In this document: positions 25,599 to 34,191 of the stretch, one piece after another
Layout of the letters: every line of letters begins with the position of its first letter
Numbering within the stretch: the first letter of the stretch is position 1
NCBI RefSeq assembly: GCF_040581415.1
Contig: NZ_CP114014.1
Location: 4,960,001 to 5,024,000, forward strand
DNA length: 64,000 nt
DNA from: Paraconexibacter sp040581415
Lineage (GTDB): Bacteria > Actinomycetota > Thermoleophilia > Solirubrobacterales > Solirubrobacteraceae
Reading direction: 5' to 3'
Translations under genes and position numbers: made by a program
The notes under the pieces: generated by a model
Told to the model about the DNA's origin: nothing
What the model saw: only the letters and a program-made list of their open reading frames with translations
Databases searched by the model: none

Positions 25599-26165
25599 AT
25601 GAGCCCCACACCCCCACTGGTCCACTTCCCCGACGGCACCGTCCGCCCGCTCATCGCCGGCGCCACATCGGTGACGACCCCACTCCCCGCTGGTGACCGA
25701 CCGCTGCTGCTGCTCGACCTCGACGGAGTGGTGCTGCCGTTCGCCGCGCGCGCTGAAGATGTCGAGCACCGCCTGCGCGGTGAGCTCTCGGTCCGCTTCC
25801 GTCCAGACGTCCCCCAGCTGCTGCGCGAACTCGCCAGCGACTTCGACCTCGTGTGGGCGACGATGTGGGAGCACCGTGCGAACGCCGTCGTCGCCCCGCT
25901 CCTGGGACTGCCCGCGCTCCCGGTCATCAGCTTCGACGACCGCGTCACCGCCGGCCGCACGCTCAAGCTGCCGGCCGTGCAGCGGCAGGTCGGTGACCGT
26001 CCGCTGGCCTGGGTGGACGACAGCCTTGGTCCGGATGCGCACGCCTGGGCGGCGGCGCGCGCCGCCCCTACCCTCCTGCTGGACATCGATCCGTCCACCG
26101 GCTTGCACGTCGACCACGCGCGTCAGCTGCACGCGTTCGCGACAGCTGTGAGCGCGACTCGGTAG
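25599..26165 (+). CDS. HAD-family protein, Swiss-Army-Knife RNA-repair type
   Basis: A 188-aa HAD-fold phosphatase-like protein. Seen: motif I LLLLDLDGVVLPF at about 37-49 (nucleophile and acid/base Asp present), WATMWEHRAN, KLPAVQRQVGDRPLAWVDDS with the motif III/IV acidic residues, and LLLDIDPSTGL. The N-terminal tag PPLVHFPDGTVRPLIAG is shared with the paralogue at 31772. This subgroup is named for its association with multidomain RNA-repair proteins and predicted end-processing at phosphates. Linkage to cREC supports a role in RNA or nucleotide end chemistry (inference). Start ATG 25599 aligns with the start of the paralogue. Confidence 0.72.
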   Translation: MSPTPPLVHFPDGTVRPLIAGATSVTTPLPAGDRPLLLLDLDGVVLPFAARAEDVEHRLRGELSVRFRPDVPQLLRELASDFDLVWATMWEHRANAVVAPLLGLPALPVISFDDRVTAGRTLKLPAVQRQVGDRPLAWVDDSLGPDAHAWAAARAAPTLLLDIDPSTGLHVDHARQLHAFATAVSATR

Positions 26166-26247
26166 GCCGTTCGCGTCTACTGCGGGGGCCGCGAGAGGCG
26201 CCCGCACGCTTTGTCAGGTCCCCGGCCGTCCCCTCGACTCGAACGAC

Positions 26248-26787
26248 ATGCAGCCTGAGTTCCGCGTCACCATCCGCCGCGACGGCATCGTCCGTCTCGT
26301 GACCTGGCACGACGGCCTGGTCGTGTGGGGTCCGCAGGCCAACCGCCTCGGCGAGCGCTCGCGTGCCGGCGTCGCCATCGCGGACCTGACCGTCGAGCGC
26401 GACGACCTGTTCGAGGAGGACTGGCTCACCCCGGTCACCGAGCTGATCGTCGACCCGGTGACGGCGTGGCCTGATGCGGCCGATGCGGCGCTGTGCGAGT
26501 GGGCGGCGCTGATCGGCTACAGCCGCGTGTGGCTCCCCGGATCGGTCCGCGACCTCGCGGCGACGTCCGGCGGGCAGGTGACCACGGTGTGCACCGGCTG
26601 CCGGAGCCGGCAGTCCGACGGGCATCCCGAGTTCTGGTCGATGGTCCGTCGCCGCGGGTGCTTTCCGTCGGTGTGCTGCGTCTGCGGTTCCGACGTCCCG
26701 CAGTGGACGCGTGTGCCGTCTTCTGTCGCGGTCCCGCCCGCGCCGACCTACCACCCGTCGCGGTTCCCGGCGCACGACCGCGCCTGA
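26248..26787 (+). CDS. Unknown protein with C-terminal CxxC pair (zinc-ribbon-like)
   Basis: A 179-aa protein. The N-terminal 95 residues (PEFRVTIRRDGIVRLVTWHD ...) are beta-rich. The C-terminal part carries TVCTGCRSRQSDGHPEFW followed by SVCCVCGSDVPQWTR, two CxxC pairs about 25 residues apart, as in a zinc ribbon. The paralogue at 32392 keeps all four Cys. It lies 82 nt after the HAD gene and 113 nt before the PD-(D/E)XK-like gene. No function is known to me. Confidence 0.6.
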   Translation: MQPEFRVTIRRDGIVRLVTWHDGLVVWGPQANRLGERSRAGVAIADLTVERDDLFEEDWLTPVTELIVDPVTAWPDAADAALCEWAALIGYSRVWLPGSVRDLAATSGGQVTTVCTGCRSRQSDGHPEFWSMVRRRGCFPSVCCVCGSDVPQWTRVPSSVAVPPAPTYHPSRFPAHDRA

Positions 26788-26900
26788 CCCGTCAGCGCAC
26801 AGGGCCATCGAGTTGCAGGGCGCAGTCGAACTCCGCAACGATCGTTCACAGCCCGGCGCCTGCAGCCCGCGGCGCCGAATCCGAGGAGCGAGGTCCGACG

Positions 26901-28019
26901 ATGACTGATGTGCGTACAGCTGTGCTCGGGGCGATGCGCCGCCCTCGGGACGAGACGCAGCTCACCCGAACGATTGCCGCGCTCACCGGGCTCGACGAGT
27001 CGGTCGGGCCGGCGCTCGTCCGGTCGCTCCTGGAGACCGCTGCCGACGGCGGGGGCCAGCGTGCCCGCACGGCTCTCCAGCACGCGCCGTCATCGGTGAC
27101 CCTGGTGTCGGAGGGCAGCCTCGGCCAGGTACGGGGACGCTGGATCCGCAAGGGCGGTCGGCTCGACTGGTACTTCGAGGACGGCGAGTCGTTTCGGCTC
27201 GTCGTCGAGGTCAAGGTCGAGGCGCGTTCCGAGCGGGACCAACTCGAGCGTTACCTGGCGACGACGAGCTGGGACAAGTCCCACGGTGGGCTACTGCTCC
27301 TGTCCCGGCGAACCGCGGAGCTCCCTGGATCCGTGACCTCGAATCCACGCTGGCTGGGACAGATCCGCTGGGACCAGCTGCTCCCCCACCTTCGAGCCAT
27401 CGAACCCACGCGGCCCGACGTGGCGGAGGAATGGCGGCGCCTCATCGACGTCGTGCGTGCGCCGGGCGACCTCGCCGATCCCCCGGTCAGCTGGCAGCTC
27501 GCGGGCCGGACGGCAGGTCGCCGGAACGCGCACATCCTGGAAGGCGTCAAGGACCGCGTCGTCTCGACGCTCGCCACCGGGCTGGCCGCGCGACACGAAC
27601 TCCTCGGGACCTCAGACGGACTGGTCACCGCCAAGGAAGGGAAGGGCCTGCGCAGCGTCACCTCGTCCCGAGACGTCGCCACGATGACCCTCTTCATCCC
27701 AGCCAAGAACGGCGCCGCCGGCGTCGAGATCAAGCTGGCAGGAACCCGCGCGCCGCTCAAGCTCACGACGTCGGTCGCACCACCTCGGACCCGCGTGCCG
27801 GGGGTGCGGATCCCTAAGCACGACGAGTCCGCGCCACGGCTCGGTCCCACCTTCACCACCGCTGCTGACGGCTGGCTCGTGGCACTCGACAAGGTGGAGA
27901 AGGACGGTGACACCGAGCCGACCGACGCCGTCTGGCGGCAGCTGGAGGCGCGACTCCGAGCGATCGTGGAATCGGGGGCACTCGACTCCCGGATGCCACG
28001 GCGAGCGCGGCGGCGATGA
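26901..28019 (+). CDS. PD-(D/E)XK nuclease-like protein
   Basis: A 372-aa protein from ATG 26901 with GAGG upstream. Residues ~85-125 contain RLDWYFEDGESFRLVVEVKV followed by SERDQLERYL, which fits the PD-(D/E)XK core: an Asp, then a strand ending in ExK, then a helix with Q. LLLLSRRT after it completes the usual beta strand. The rest is unassigned, with a C-terminal domain of regular beta strands. A nuclease role is inferred from this core only. It could recognise and cut DNA as part of the accessory cassette; no methyltransferase is nearby. Confidence 0.55.
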   Translation: MTDVRTAVLGAMRRPRDETQLTRTIAALTGLDESVGPALVRSLLETAADGGGQRARTALQHAPSSVTLVSEGSLGQVRGRWIRKGGRLDWYFEDGESFRLVVEVKVEARSERDQLERYLATTSWDKSHGGLLLLSRRTAELPGSVTSNPRWLGQIRWDQLLPHLRAIEPTRPDVAEEWRRLIDVVRAPGDLADPPVSWQLAGRTAGRRNAHILEGVKDRVVSTLATGLAARHELLGTSDGLVTAKEGKGLRSVTSSRDVATMTLFIPAKNGAAGVEIKLAGTRAPLKLTTSVAPPRTRVPGVRIPKHDESAPRLGPTFTTAADGWLVALDKVEKDGDTEPTDAVWRQLEARLRAIVESGALDSRMPRRARRR

Positions 28020-28163
28020 CAACCTCCTTCGCGGGAGCTACTCGACAGCTCATGCAGACGAGCCGCACCCAACCCACTCATGGCCATTGCCTGCGCACTG
28101 TCGCCACCGGGCCGGACCGTCGGCCTTGGCCGCTCGTCAGCCCCGACCGCTCGCCGCGAGTCG

Positions 28164-28751
28164 CTACTGCTCCAGCTCGGCGTGCGGTTCGACGCCGACG
28201 ATGCCCGTCGCCGTGTAGGTGAAGTGCTCGAGGTTCAGCGGTGGTGCCGCCAGCATCGCGCGGAGGGTCAGCTGATCTAGGCGCACCGGACGGAGCGCGA
28301 CGAGCCGGAAGGCGCGCACCTCCTGCCCGGACTCGGCTCTGGCGCGCGCCTTCTCGGTCTCTTTCGCAAGCCGTGCGCGGGTGAACTTGAGCAGGTCGTC
28401 GGCGAAGACCCGCGCTGCCTCGCTTGCGACCGCCGTCTCGTCGTAGGGCAGCAGCAGGTGAACGTCAGTCTGATCGACGCCCGCGAGGATGCCGCGCAAC
28501 GGATGGATGTGTGGATAGGCGGGGTCGCCGGCGAAGCGCTTCCTGGCGAGGGTCGCCCTGAGCGCGGCGCCGATGGTCGCCTCGAAGTCGTTGGGCCACG
28601 GCGCCCGGGTGCTGCGTCGGCCAAGCCATGCCGCGAAGGTGCGCTGCCGCTCGGGCGTCATGAGCAGCTGCACCGCCTCCCTGTCGGGGATCAGGCTCTT
28701 CTCGAACTGCAGCCGGTGTGTCTGCAGGCGATCCCCCTCCAGGCCGATCAA
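28164..28751 (-). CDS. Unknown soluble protein
   Basis: A 195-aa frame from TTG 28751. The coding-like part begins near GLEGDRLQTHRLQFEKSLIP and runs through FAAWLGRRSTRAPWPNDFEA and HIHPLRGILAGVDQTDVHLL to a charged helix and LNLEHFTYTATGIVGVEPHA. The frame is open upstream to ATG 28877, but this would overlap the divergent ARPP-1 gene start at 28864. I recognise no family. It is divergent from the ARPP-1 gene across about 110 nt. Confidence 0.45.
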   Translation of the reverse strand: MIGLEGDRLQTHRLQFEKSLIPDREAVQLLMTPERQRTFAAWLGRRSTRAPWPNDFEATIGAALRATLARKRFAGDPAYPHIHPLRGILAGVDQTDVHLLLPYDETAVASEAARVFADDLLKFTRARLAKETEKARARAESGQEVRAFRLVALRPVRLDQLTLRAMLAAPPLNLEHFTYTATGIVGVEPHAELEQ

Positions 28752-28863
28752 GATCCCTCGAGCCCGTGTCGTCCGGTCGGCCGGCCCTCGCTGAGCCCGT
28801 GTCAGACCTCGCCGCCGGCCTTCGACTCCCTCGGCAATCAGCCCGCCCCCGAGGAGCCCCCGA

Positions 28864-29853
28864 ATGCCCGCAGTCATCGCCCCGACCGACCTGAAGGTCG
28901 GCACCCCCCAGATCAGCGGACCGCTGACCGTCCACCCCCTCTTCCGCGGTGACGCGCCGGGGCTCGAGTACCGCTCGTTCGCCCAGGCCGCCGCCGAGGG
29001 GTTCGTGGTGCACGAGGTCGAGCACGGCGGGGCGGTCAACGACCTGGTCGTCACGAACCCGCTCGACGTCGCGGTCATGCTCTACGACGGCGAGGAGGTC
29101 ATGGGGGCGCAGCAGAACCGCACGCTCGACACGACCGTCCTGGTTCCGGCGCACGCACAGCTCACGGTCCCCGTCAGCTGCGTCGAGCAGGGCCGGTGGG
29201 AGGGCGAGCGGAACGCGGAGGGGTTCGTCCCCGCGCCGCAGGCGGCGTACCCGTCGCTGCGCCGGATGAAGAGCGCGCAGGCGACCGCGGCCGCCGCGCG
29301 GGGCGGCCTGCGCCGGGCCGACCAGGGCGCCGTCTGGGCCGAGGTCGGCGCGATGGCCGAGCGGCGCGACGCGCCGACGGCGACCGGCGCGATGCACGAC
29401 GTCTACGAGCACGACCGGGCGTCGCTCGCCGAGATCGCGAACGGCATCGAGCGCGCCGACGGACAGGTCGGGGCCGTGGCGGTGATCGGCGGCCGCGTCG
29501 CGGTCCTGGACTACGTCAGCCGCTCGGACGTCTGGGCCGCCCTGCACGGGCCGCTCGTCCAGGGCTACGCCCTCGACGCCCTCGACAACAACAGCCGCGG
29601 GGTGCCGCTGCACCCCGGCGAACTCGTCGACCAGGCCTGGGTGCAGGGCTGGGCGAGCACGATGTTCGGCATCCGGGACGTGCTGCTGCGCCCGACGGTC
29701 GGCCTCGGCCGGTCGATCGCCATCGACGCCTGCGGCACCGCGGCGACGGGCTGCGTGCACGACGGGGAGCTCGTGCAGATGACGGCGTTCCCCGGCTACG
29801 ACGAGCCCGTCGCGGACGCCACGCGCATCCGCCGCCCCTCGCGCCGCCGGTGA
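28864..29853 (+). CDS. ARPP-1 domain protein
   Basis: A 329-aa protein matching the ARPP-1 family (ADP-ribosylglycohydrolase and rhodanese-phosphatase-associated protein). Seen: ISGPLTVHPLFRG at the start, EVEHGGAVNDLVVTNPLDVA, VMLYDGEEVMGAQQNRTLDT, PVSCVEQGRW, and AVIGGRVAVLDYVSR, the succession typical of this family. ARPP-1 proteins are predicted parts of prokaryotic conflict systems around ADP-ribose chemistry. I see no ADP-ribosylglycohydrolase next to it. ATG 28864 starts right after a GGAG-containing stretch (gaggagcccccga). Confidence 0.72.
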   Translation: MPAVIAPTDLKVGTPQISGPLTVHPLFRGDAPGLEYRSFAQAAAEGFVVHEVEHGGAVNDLVVTNPLDVAVMLYDGEEVMGAQQNRTLDTTVLVPAHAQLTVPVSCVEQGRWEGERNAEGFVPAPQAAYPSLRRMKSAQATAAAARGGLRRADQGAVWAEVGAMAERRDAPTATGAMHDVYEHDRASLAEIANGIERADGQVGAVAVIGGRVAVLDYVSRSDVWAALHGPLVQGYALDALDNNSRGVPLHPGELVDQAWVQGWASTMFGIRDVLLRPTVGLGRSIAIDACGTAATGCVHDGELVQMTAFPGYDEPVADATRIRRPSRRR

Positions 29854-29979
29854 GCACCGCCGTCTGCGGGTCCGGTCGCGCCCCGACCCGGAGCCGAGCG
29901 CGCCACGACGACGGGCCCCTCGACGGGCCCGTTCACCGCGCCCGACGGCACGGCGATCATGCTGACGGAGCCTAAGTTG

Positions 29980-31053
29980 ATGGAGCCGCTGCACCTTCTC
30001 GTGGAGTCGCTCGTCGCCATCGACTCGGTGAACCCCTCGCTGGTGCCCGGTGGCGCCGGCGAGGCGGGCATCGCCGCGTTCGTGGCGCAGTGGCTGCGCG
30101 CGGCGGGACTCGAGGTCCGCGTGGACGAGGTCGCCCCCGGCCGCCCGAACGTCGTCGGCGTCCGCCGGGGAACGGGCGGCGGGCGGACCCTGCTGCTGCT
30201 CGCGCACACGGACACGGTCGGGGGTGCGCTGCAGATCCGCATCGCGGGCGGCCGGCTCCACGGCCGCGGCGCCTACGACATGAAGGCCGGCCTAGCCGCC
30301 GCGATGTCGGCCGCGGCGGGTCTCGACGGCCTCGCGGGGGACGTCGTCGTCGCTGCGGTCTGCGACGAGGAGGCCGGCGGATTGGGGACGCGCGCGCTGC
30401 TGCGCGGGGACCTGCCCTTCGACGCGGCTGTCGTTCCCGAGCCCACGGACGAGACTGTCGCCATTGCCCACAAGGGCTTCGCGGGCTTCGAGATCGAGAC
30501 CCGCGGCGTGGCGGCGCACGGCTCGCGGCCGGACCTCGGCGTGGACGGCATCGCCGCGATGGGCCCGGTCCTTGTCGACCTCGCGGCCCTCGACGCGCGG
30601 CTGCGCGCGGGTCCCGCCCACCCGCTGCTGGGGACCGGCAGCGTCCACGCGTCCCTGATCGCGGGCGGCCAGGAGGCGTCGACCTACCCGGCGCGCTGCG
30701 TCCTGACGGGCGAGTGGCGGACCGTCCCCGGCGAGGACCCGACGGCCGCGCTCGAAGCACTCGCCGCGAGCCACCGCGCGGAGCTGCGGATGACCCACAC
30801 CGGCCTCCCGTTCGCGGTCGACCCCGACGCGGACATCGTGACGACCGTCGTCCGCCACGCCCGTACGGGCCCGCCGGCCGGTGCCGCGTTCTGGGCCGAC
30901 TCCGCGCTGCTCGCCGCGGCCGGCGTCCCGACCGTCCTCTACGGACCGGCCGGTGGCGGCGCCCACGCCGCCGACGAATGGGTCGACCTGGCGTCCGTCA
31001 CCCGTGTCCGCGACACCCTTCAAGCCGTCGCCCGGGAGTTCTGCGGGTCATGA
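29980..31053 (+). CDS. M20 family zinc metallopeptidase / deacylase
   Basis: A 357-aa M20 hydrolase (ArgE/DapE/acetylornithine deacetylase group) acting on an N-acyl amino acid or small peptide. Seen: LLLLAHTDTVGG (His ligand, Asp), GRGAYDMKAGLAAAM (bridging Asp), VCDEEAGGLGTRAL (catalytic Glu), VPEPTDETVAIAHKG, then the dimerisation domain and GGAHAADEWV (last His ligand). The start ATG 29980 has GGAG 9 nt upstream; ATG 29959 is in frame but lacks one. It may be chromosomal or part of the accessory region. Confidence 0.85.
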   Translation: MEPLHLLVESLVAIDSVNPSLVPGGAGEAGIAAFVAQWLRAAGLEVRVDEVAPGRPNVVGVRRGTGGGRTLLLLAHTDTVGGALQIRIAGGRLHGRGAYDMKAGLAAAMSAAAGLDGLAGDVVVAAVCDEEAGGLGTRALLRGDLPFDAAVVPEPTDETVAIAHKGFAGFEIETRGVAAHGSRPDLGVDGIAAMGPVLVDLAALDARLRAGPAHPLLGTGSVHASLIAGGQEASTYPARCVLTGEWRTVPGEDPTAALEALAASHRAELRMTHTGLPFAVDPDADIVTTVVRHARTGPPAGAAFWADSALLAAAGVPTVLYGPAGGGAHAADEWVDLASVTRVRDTLQAVAREFCGS

Positions 31054-31235
31054 GATCTGCGAGTGTCAGATCGTGGCCGGCCACAGCGACCCCAAGGGCG
31101 TGGGGAGATACGACGCCGCTTCGCCGCGGCGCGTGAGGGCGGCGATGCCGCCACGATGCGCCGGTGATCAAGCGCGACCGTGGCTTCGGCGCACGTGACG
31201 TCGACGCTGATGGCCTTCGCCGCCGAGGTGGCGGG

Positions 31236-31621
31236 ATGACTGACGAGCTCCGAGTCTGGCTCGACGACGACCCCGTCGACTTCTCTGCACCGGCCGGCTG
31301 GACCCACGCCATCACCGCGTGGGAAGCGATCGAGCTGCTCGACACCGGGACGGTCGTCGCGCTTCCGCTGGATCACGACCTCGGTGACGACGACCGCTGC
31401 GGCACCGGTAACGGGTCGTCAACTGGCTCGCGGAACAGCAGAACGTGCACGACCGCGTCTTGTGGCCGCGCGACGGCATCACGCTCCACACCGCCAACGC
31501 CCCCGGACGGGGGCGTGTGGCCGCCGGCATCAGGCACGAGGCCGGACGAACCGTCGGCGTCAAGTAGACGCGCACGCCAGGCGGCAAGCCGGTGTTCCGG
31601 TTCGCGGAGCACGCGGCGTGA
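31236..31621 (+). pseudogene. Broken cREC gene (copy 2)
   Basis: Reads as cREC to DLGDDDRCGTGN, then loses one base relative to copy 1 near 31413 (aacgggtcgtcaac against aacactgtcgtcaac). After shifting by one base the match resumes (VVNWLAEQQNVHDRVLWPRD ... HTANAPGRGRVAAGIRHEAG) and meets an in-frame TAG near 31565 before PGGKPVFRF. Two independent lesions make this a true pseudogene and not a sequencing slip. The ATGA overlap with the preceding short frame is kept. Confidence 0.75.
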
Positions 31622-31771
31622 CCGTGGACGGTGTCGCAGGCACTTGGACCAGTGGCGTGACCATGCTCGACCACCGGCCCAGACCGTCCCAACAGCAACG
31701 GCGGGCACGGGCGACGGTCCCCTCTGGCGCGGACCTGTCAGCTCGAGGAGCCGACGGACGACGTCTACCTC

Positions 31772-32346
31772 ATGTCTACGACTCCCCCGCTCGTCCACTT
31801 CCCCGACGGCACAGTCAGGCCGTTGATCGCCGGCCCGACCTCGCTGCCGGCGCCGCTCCCTGCCGGCGACCGTCCGCTGCTCCTGCTCGACCTCGACGGC
31901 GTGCTGCTGCCGTTCGCCGCGCGACCGGATGACATCGAGCACCGTCTGCGCGGTGAGCTGTCGCTGCGCTTCCGTCCGGACACTCCAAGGCTGCTTCGCG
32001 AGCTCGGCCGGGACTTCGACCTCGTCTGGGCGACGATGTGGGAGCACCGCGCGAACACCGTGGTCGCGCCGTTGCTCGGCCTGCCGCCGCTGCCGGTCAT
32101 CAGCTTCGACGACCGCGTCCCGGCTCACCGCACGCTGAAGCTCCCGGCCGTCCGCCGACAGGTGGGCGACCGGGCGCTGGCGTGGATCGACGACAGCCTC
32201 GGCGCGGACGCGCACGCTTGGCCGTCCATCGTGCGGCGCCCACATTGCTGCTCGACATCGAGCCGACCGACGGCTTCCTCGAGAGTCACGCCGCGCAGCT
32301 CCAGGCGTTCGCCCGCTGCGTCGTGACGCACTCAGGGGCCGCTTGA
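31772..32346 (+). pseudogene. HAD gene copy 2 with C-terminal frameshift
   Basis: Near-identical to the 25599 HAD protein through DDSLGADAHAW, with motif I DLDGVLLPF intact. A single-base loss near 32224-32238 shifts the frame; the original C-terminus (APTLLLDIEPTDGFLESHAA, then QLQAFA) resumes in the next frame to TGA 32346. The shifted product would end in unrelated residues at about 32329. The HAD core may still fold, so I call it a frameshifted, probably failing copy. Confidence 0.7.
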
Positions 32347-32391
32347 CGAGGGAGGTGTCAGGAGCGGGATGCAGCACACGACCTACCAGGC

Positions 32392-32931
32392 ATGCAGCCC
32401 GAGTTCCGAGTCACCATCCGCCGCGACGGCATCGTGCGCCTCGTCCCCTGGCACGACAGCCTCGTCGTCTGGGGACCCGAAGCTACGCGACTCGGTGAGC
32501 GCTCGCGTGCCGGCGTCGCCATTGCGGACCTGACCGTCGAACGCGACGACCTGTTCGAGGAGGACTGGCTCGCGCCCGTCACCGAACTGATCGTCGACCC
32601 GGTGACGGCCTGGCCTGAGACCGCCGACGCCGCGCTCTGCGAGTGGGCGTCCTTGATCGGCTACGCCCGCGTGTGGCTTCCGGGCGAGGTCCGCGACCTG
32701 ACGGCAACGTCGGGCGGGCAGGTCACCACAGTCTGCACCGGCTGCCGCAGCCGCCAGTCCGACGGCCATCCGGAGTTCTGGTCGATGGTCCGCCGGTGCG
32801 GGCGGTTCCCGTCGGTGTGCTGCGTCTGCGGCTGCGATGTCCCGCAGTGGACCCGCGTGCCCTCATCCGTCGCCGTCCCGCCGTCTCCCACCCCCCACCC
32901 GTCCCGCTTCCCGGCGCACGACCGCGCTTAG
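32392..32931 (+). CDS. Unknown CxxC protein, paralogue of 26248
   Basis: A 179-aa protein about 90% identical by eye to the 26248 product, including both CxxC pairs (VCTGCRSRQSDGHPEFW and VCCVCGCDVPQW). It is the only intact member of the second cassette. The stop is 18 nt before the VWA gene, whose RBS lies in the gap, so it is likely the first gene of an operon with 32950 and 34192. Confidence 0.6.
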   Translation: MQPEFRVTIRRDGIVRLVPWHDSLVVWGPEATRLGERSRAGVAIADLTVERDDLFEEDWLAPVTELIVDPVTAWPETADAALCEWASLIGYARVWLPGEVRDLTATSGGQVTTVCTGCRSRQSDGHPEFWSMVRRCGRFPSVCCVCGCDVPQWTRVPSSVAVPPSPTPHPSRFPAHDRA

Positions 32932-32949
32932 TCCAGAGGAGAACCCGCC

Positions 32950-34188
32950 ATGCACCTGAACACCCATCTCGACGTCGACCTCGTCGCCATCGAAGCCGAC
33001 GACGAGGTCACCGCGCTGATCGAGTTCACCGCGCCTGAGCTGAACAGCAAGGAGCCGCGTCCCGACGCGACGGTGCAGGTGGTCCTGGACCGCAGCGGCT
33101 CGATGCACGGCGAGCGCCTCGAGGCCGCACGCCTCGCGCTGATCGCCCTGGTCGACCGGCTCGCGCCGACGGACCGCTTCGGCCTCGTCGCGTTCGACGA
33201 CACGGTCGAGGTCGTCGTCCCGGCCGGGCCGCTGACGAACAAGACTGCGGTCAAGGACGCCATCCGGTCGGTCCATTCGGGCGGGATGACGAACCTCTCT
33301 GCCGGCCTGCTGCGCGGGCTGCAGGAGGCGCGCCGCGTCGCCGGCCCCACGGGCGCGACGGTGCTCCTCGTGAGCGACGGCCACGCGAACGCGGGCATCG
33401 TCGACCACGACCAGCTGTCCGGCGTCGCCGCGTCCGCGCACACCCACGGCGTCACGACGTCGACCATCGGCATCGGGCTGGACTACGACGAGCGCCTACT
33501 CGCGTCGGTCGCCGGCGGCGGCCAGGGCGGGCACGCGTTCGCCGAGGACGGGGACGCCGCCGGCGCCGCCGTCGCGGGTGAGGTCGCCGGGCTGCTGTCC
33601 AAGACGGTGCAGGCCGCAAGTCTGATCATCCGGCCCGAGGCGTCCGTCGACTCGGTGACCATCTGGCACGACCTGCCGACCAACCCCATCGACGGCGGGA
33701 TCATGGTCGAGCTCGGTGACCTGTGGGCCGGTGAGCACCGCAAGCTCGTCATCGGGCTGAAGGTGCCGGCGAAGGTCGCGCTCGGGCTCGCGCGCATCGC
33801 GGCCGTGGAGCTGCGCTACGTCGCGGTCCCGGAGCTGACCGAGCACACGCTCACGACCGAGCTGCACGTGAACGTCGTCCCCGGCGATCAGGCTGCGGGC
33901 CGGATCCCGAACCCGGTCGTCCAGCAGGAGCTGCTCTACCAGCAGACACAAGATGCCAAGCGCCGCGCGGCCGACGCGCTCGCCGACGGTGACGTCGCGG
34001 GGGCGCAGGCGACGCTCGACATCGCCGGCGCTGCCCTCGCGGCGGCACCCGCCTGCAGCGTCGAGCTCGACGACGAGGCGCAGATCCTGCGATCCCTTCG
34101 CGAGCAGACCGCTTTCGCTCCCGGGACGGCGGCCAAGACGATGTGGATGGAGCACTCGCGCAAGAACCGCAAGCGCGGACGGGACTGA
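32950..34188 (+). CDS. VWA domain protein
   Basis: A 412-aa protein with a von Willebrand factor A domain at about 40-215. MIDAS residues are visible: VVLDRSGSMHGERL (DxSxS), a Thr in GGMTNLSAGL, and VLLVSDGHANAG (Asp). A beta-rich middle (LRYVAVPELTEHTLTTELHV) and a helical end follow. No signal peptide is seen, so it is probably cytoplasmic and binds a partner through Mg2+. AGAGGAG lies 8 nt before the ATG. The next gene starts 3 nt after its stop. VWA proteins occur with AAA ATPases and in defence systems such as ternary TerY-P; no such ATPase is present here. Confidence 0.82.
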   Translation: MHLNTHLDVDLVAIEADDEVTALIEFTAPELNSKEPRPDATVQVVLDRSGSMHGERLEAARLALIALVDRLAPTDRFGLVAFDDTVEVVVPAGPLTNKTAVKDAIRSVHSGGMTNLSAGLLRGLQEARRVAGPTGATVLLVSDGHANAGIVDHDQLSGVAASAHTHGVTTSTIGIGLDYDERLLASVAGGGQGGHAFAEDGDAAGAAVAGEVAGLLSKTVQAASLIIRPEASVDSVTIWHDLPTNPIDGGIMVELGDLWAGEHRKLVIGLKVPAKVALGLARIAAVELRYVAVPELTEHTLTTELHVNVVPGDQAAGRIPNPVVQQELLYQQTQDAKRRAADALADGDVAGAQATLDIAGAALAAAPACSVELDDEAQILRSLREQTAFAPGTAAKTMWMEHSRKNRKRGRD

Positions 34189-34191
34189 CGC

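Larger units (their letters stand above)
23880..26787 (+). repeat. Accessory cassette, copy 1 (intact)
   Basis: The gene series cREC, HAD (Swiss-Army-Knife type) and CxxC protein, in the same order and strand as at 31181-32931. The proteins match over nearly their full length. This copy carries an additional reverse-strand gene (24366-25481) between cREC and HAD. Confidence 0.8.
31181..32931 (+). repeat. Accessory cassette, copy 2 (decaying)
   Basis: Second copy of the cREC-HAD-CxxC series at 23880-26787. The cREC and HAD genes are frame-broken while the CxxC gene is intact. The reverse-strand gene of copy 1 is missing: only about 150 nt separate cREC and HAD here. Confidence 0.8.

Noticed and set aside
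24366..26207. 613-codon minus frame including the region opposite the HAD gene
   Set aside because: The part above 25481 is antisense to the well-supported HAD protein; only the lower part has family features.
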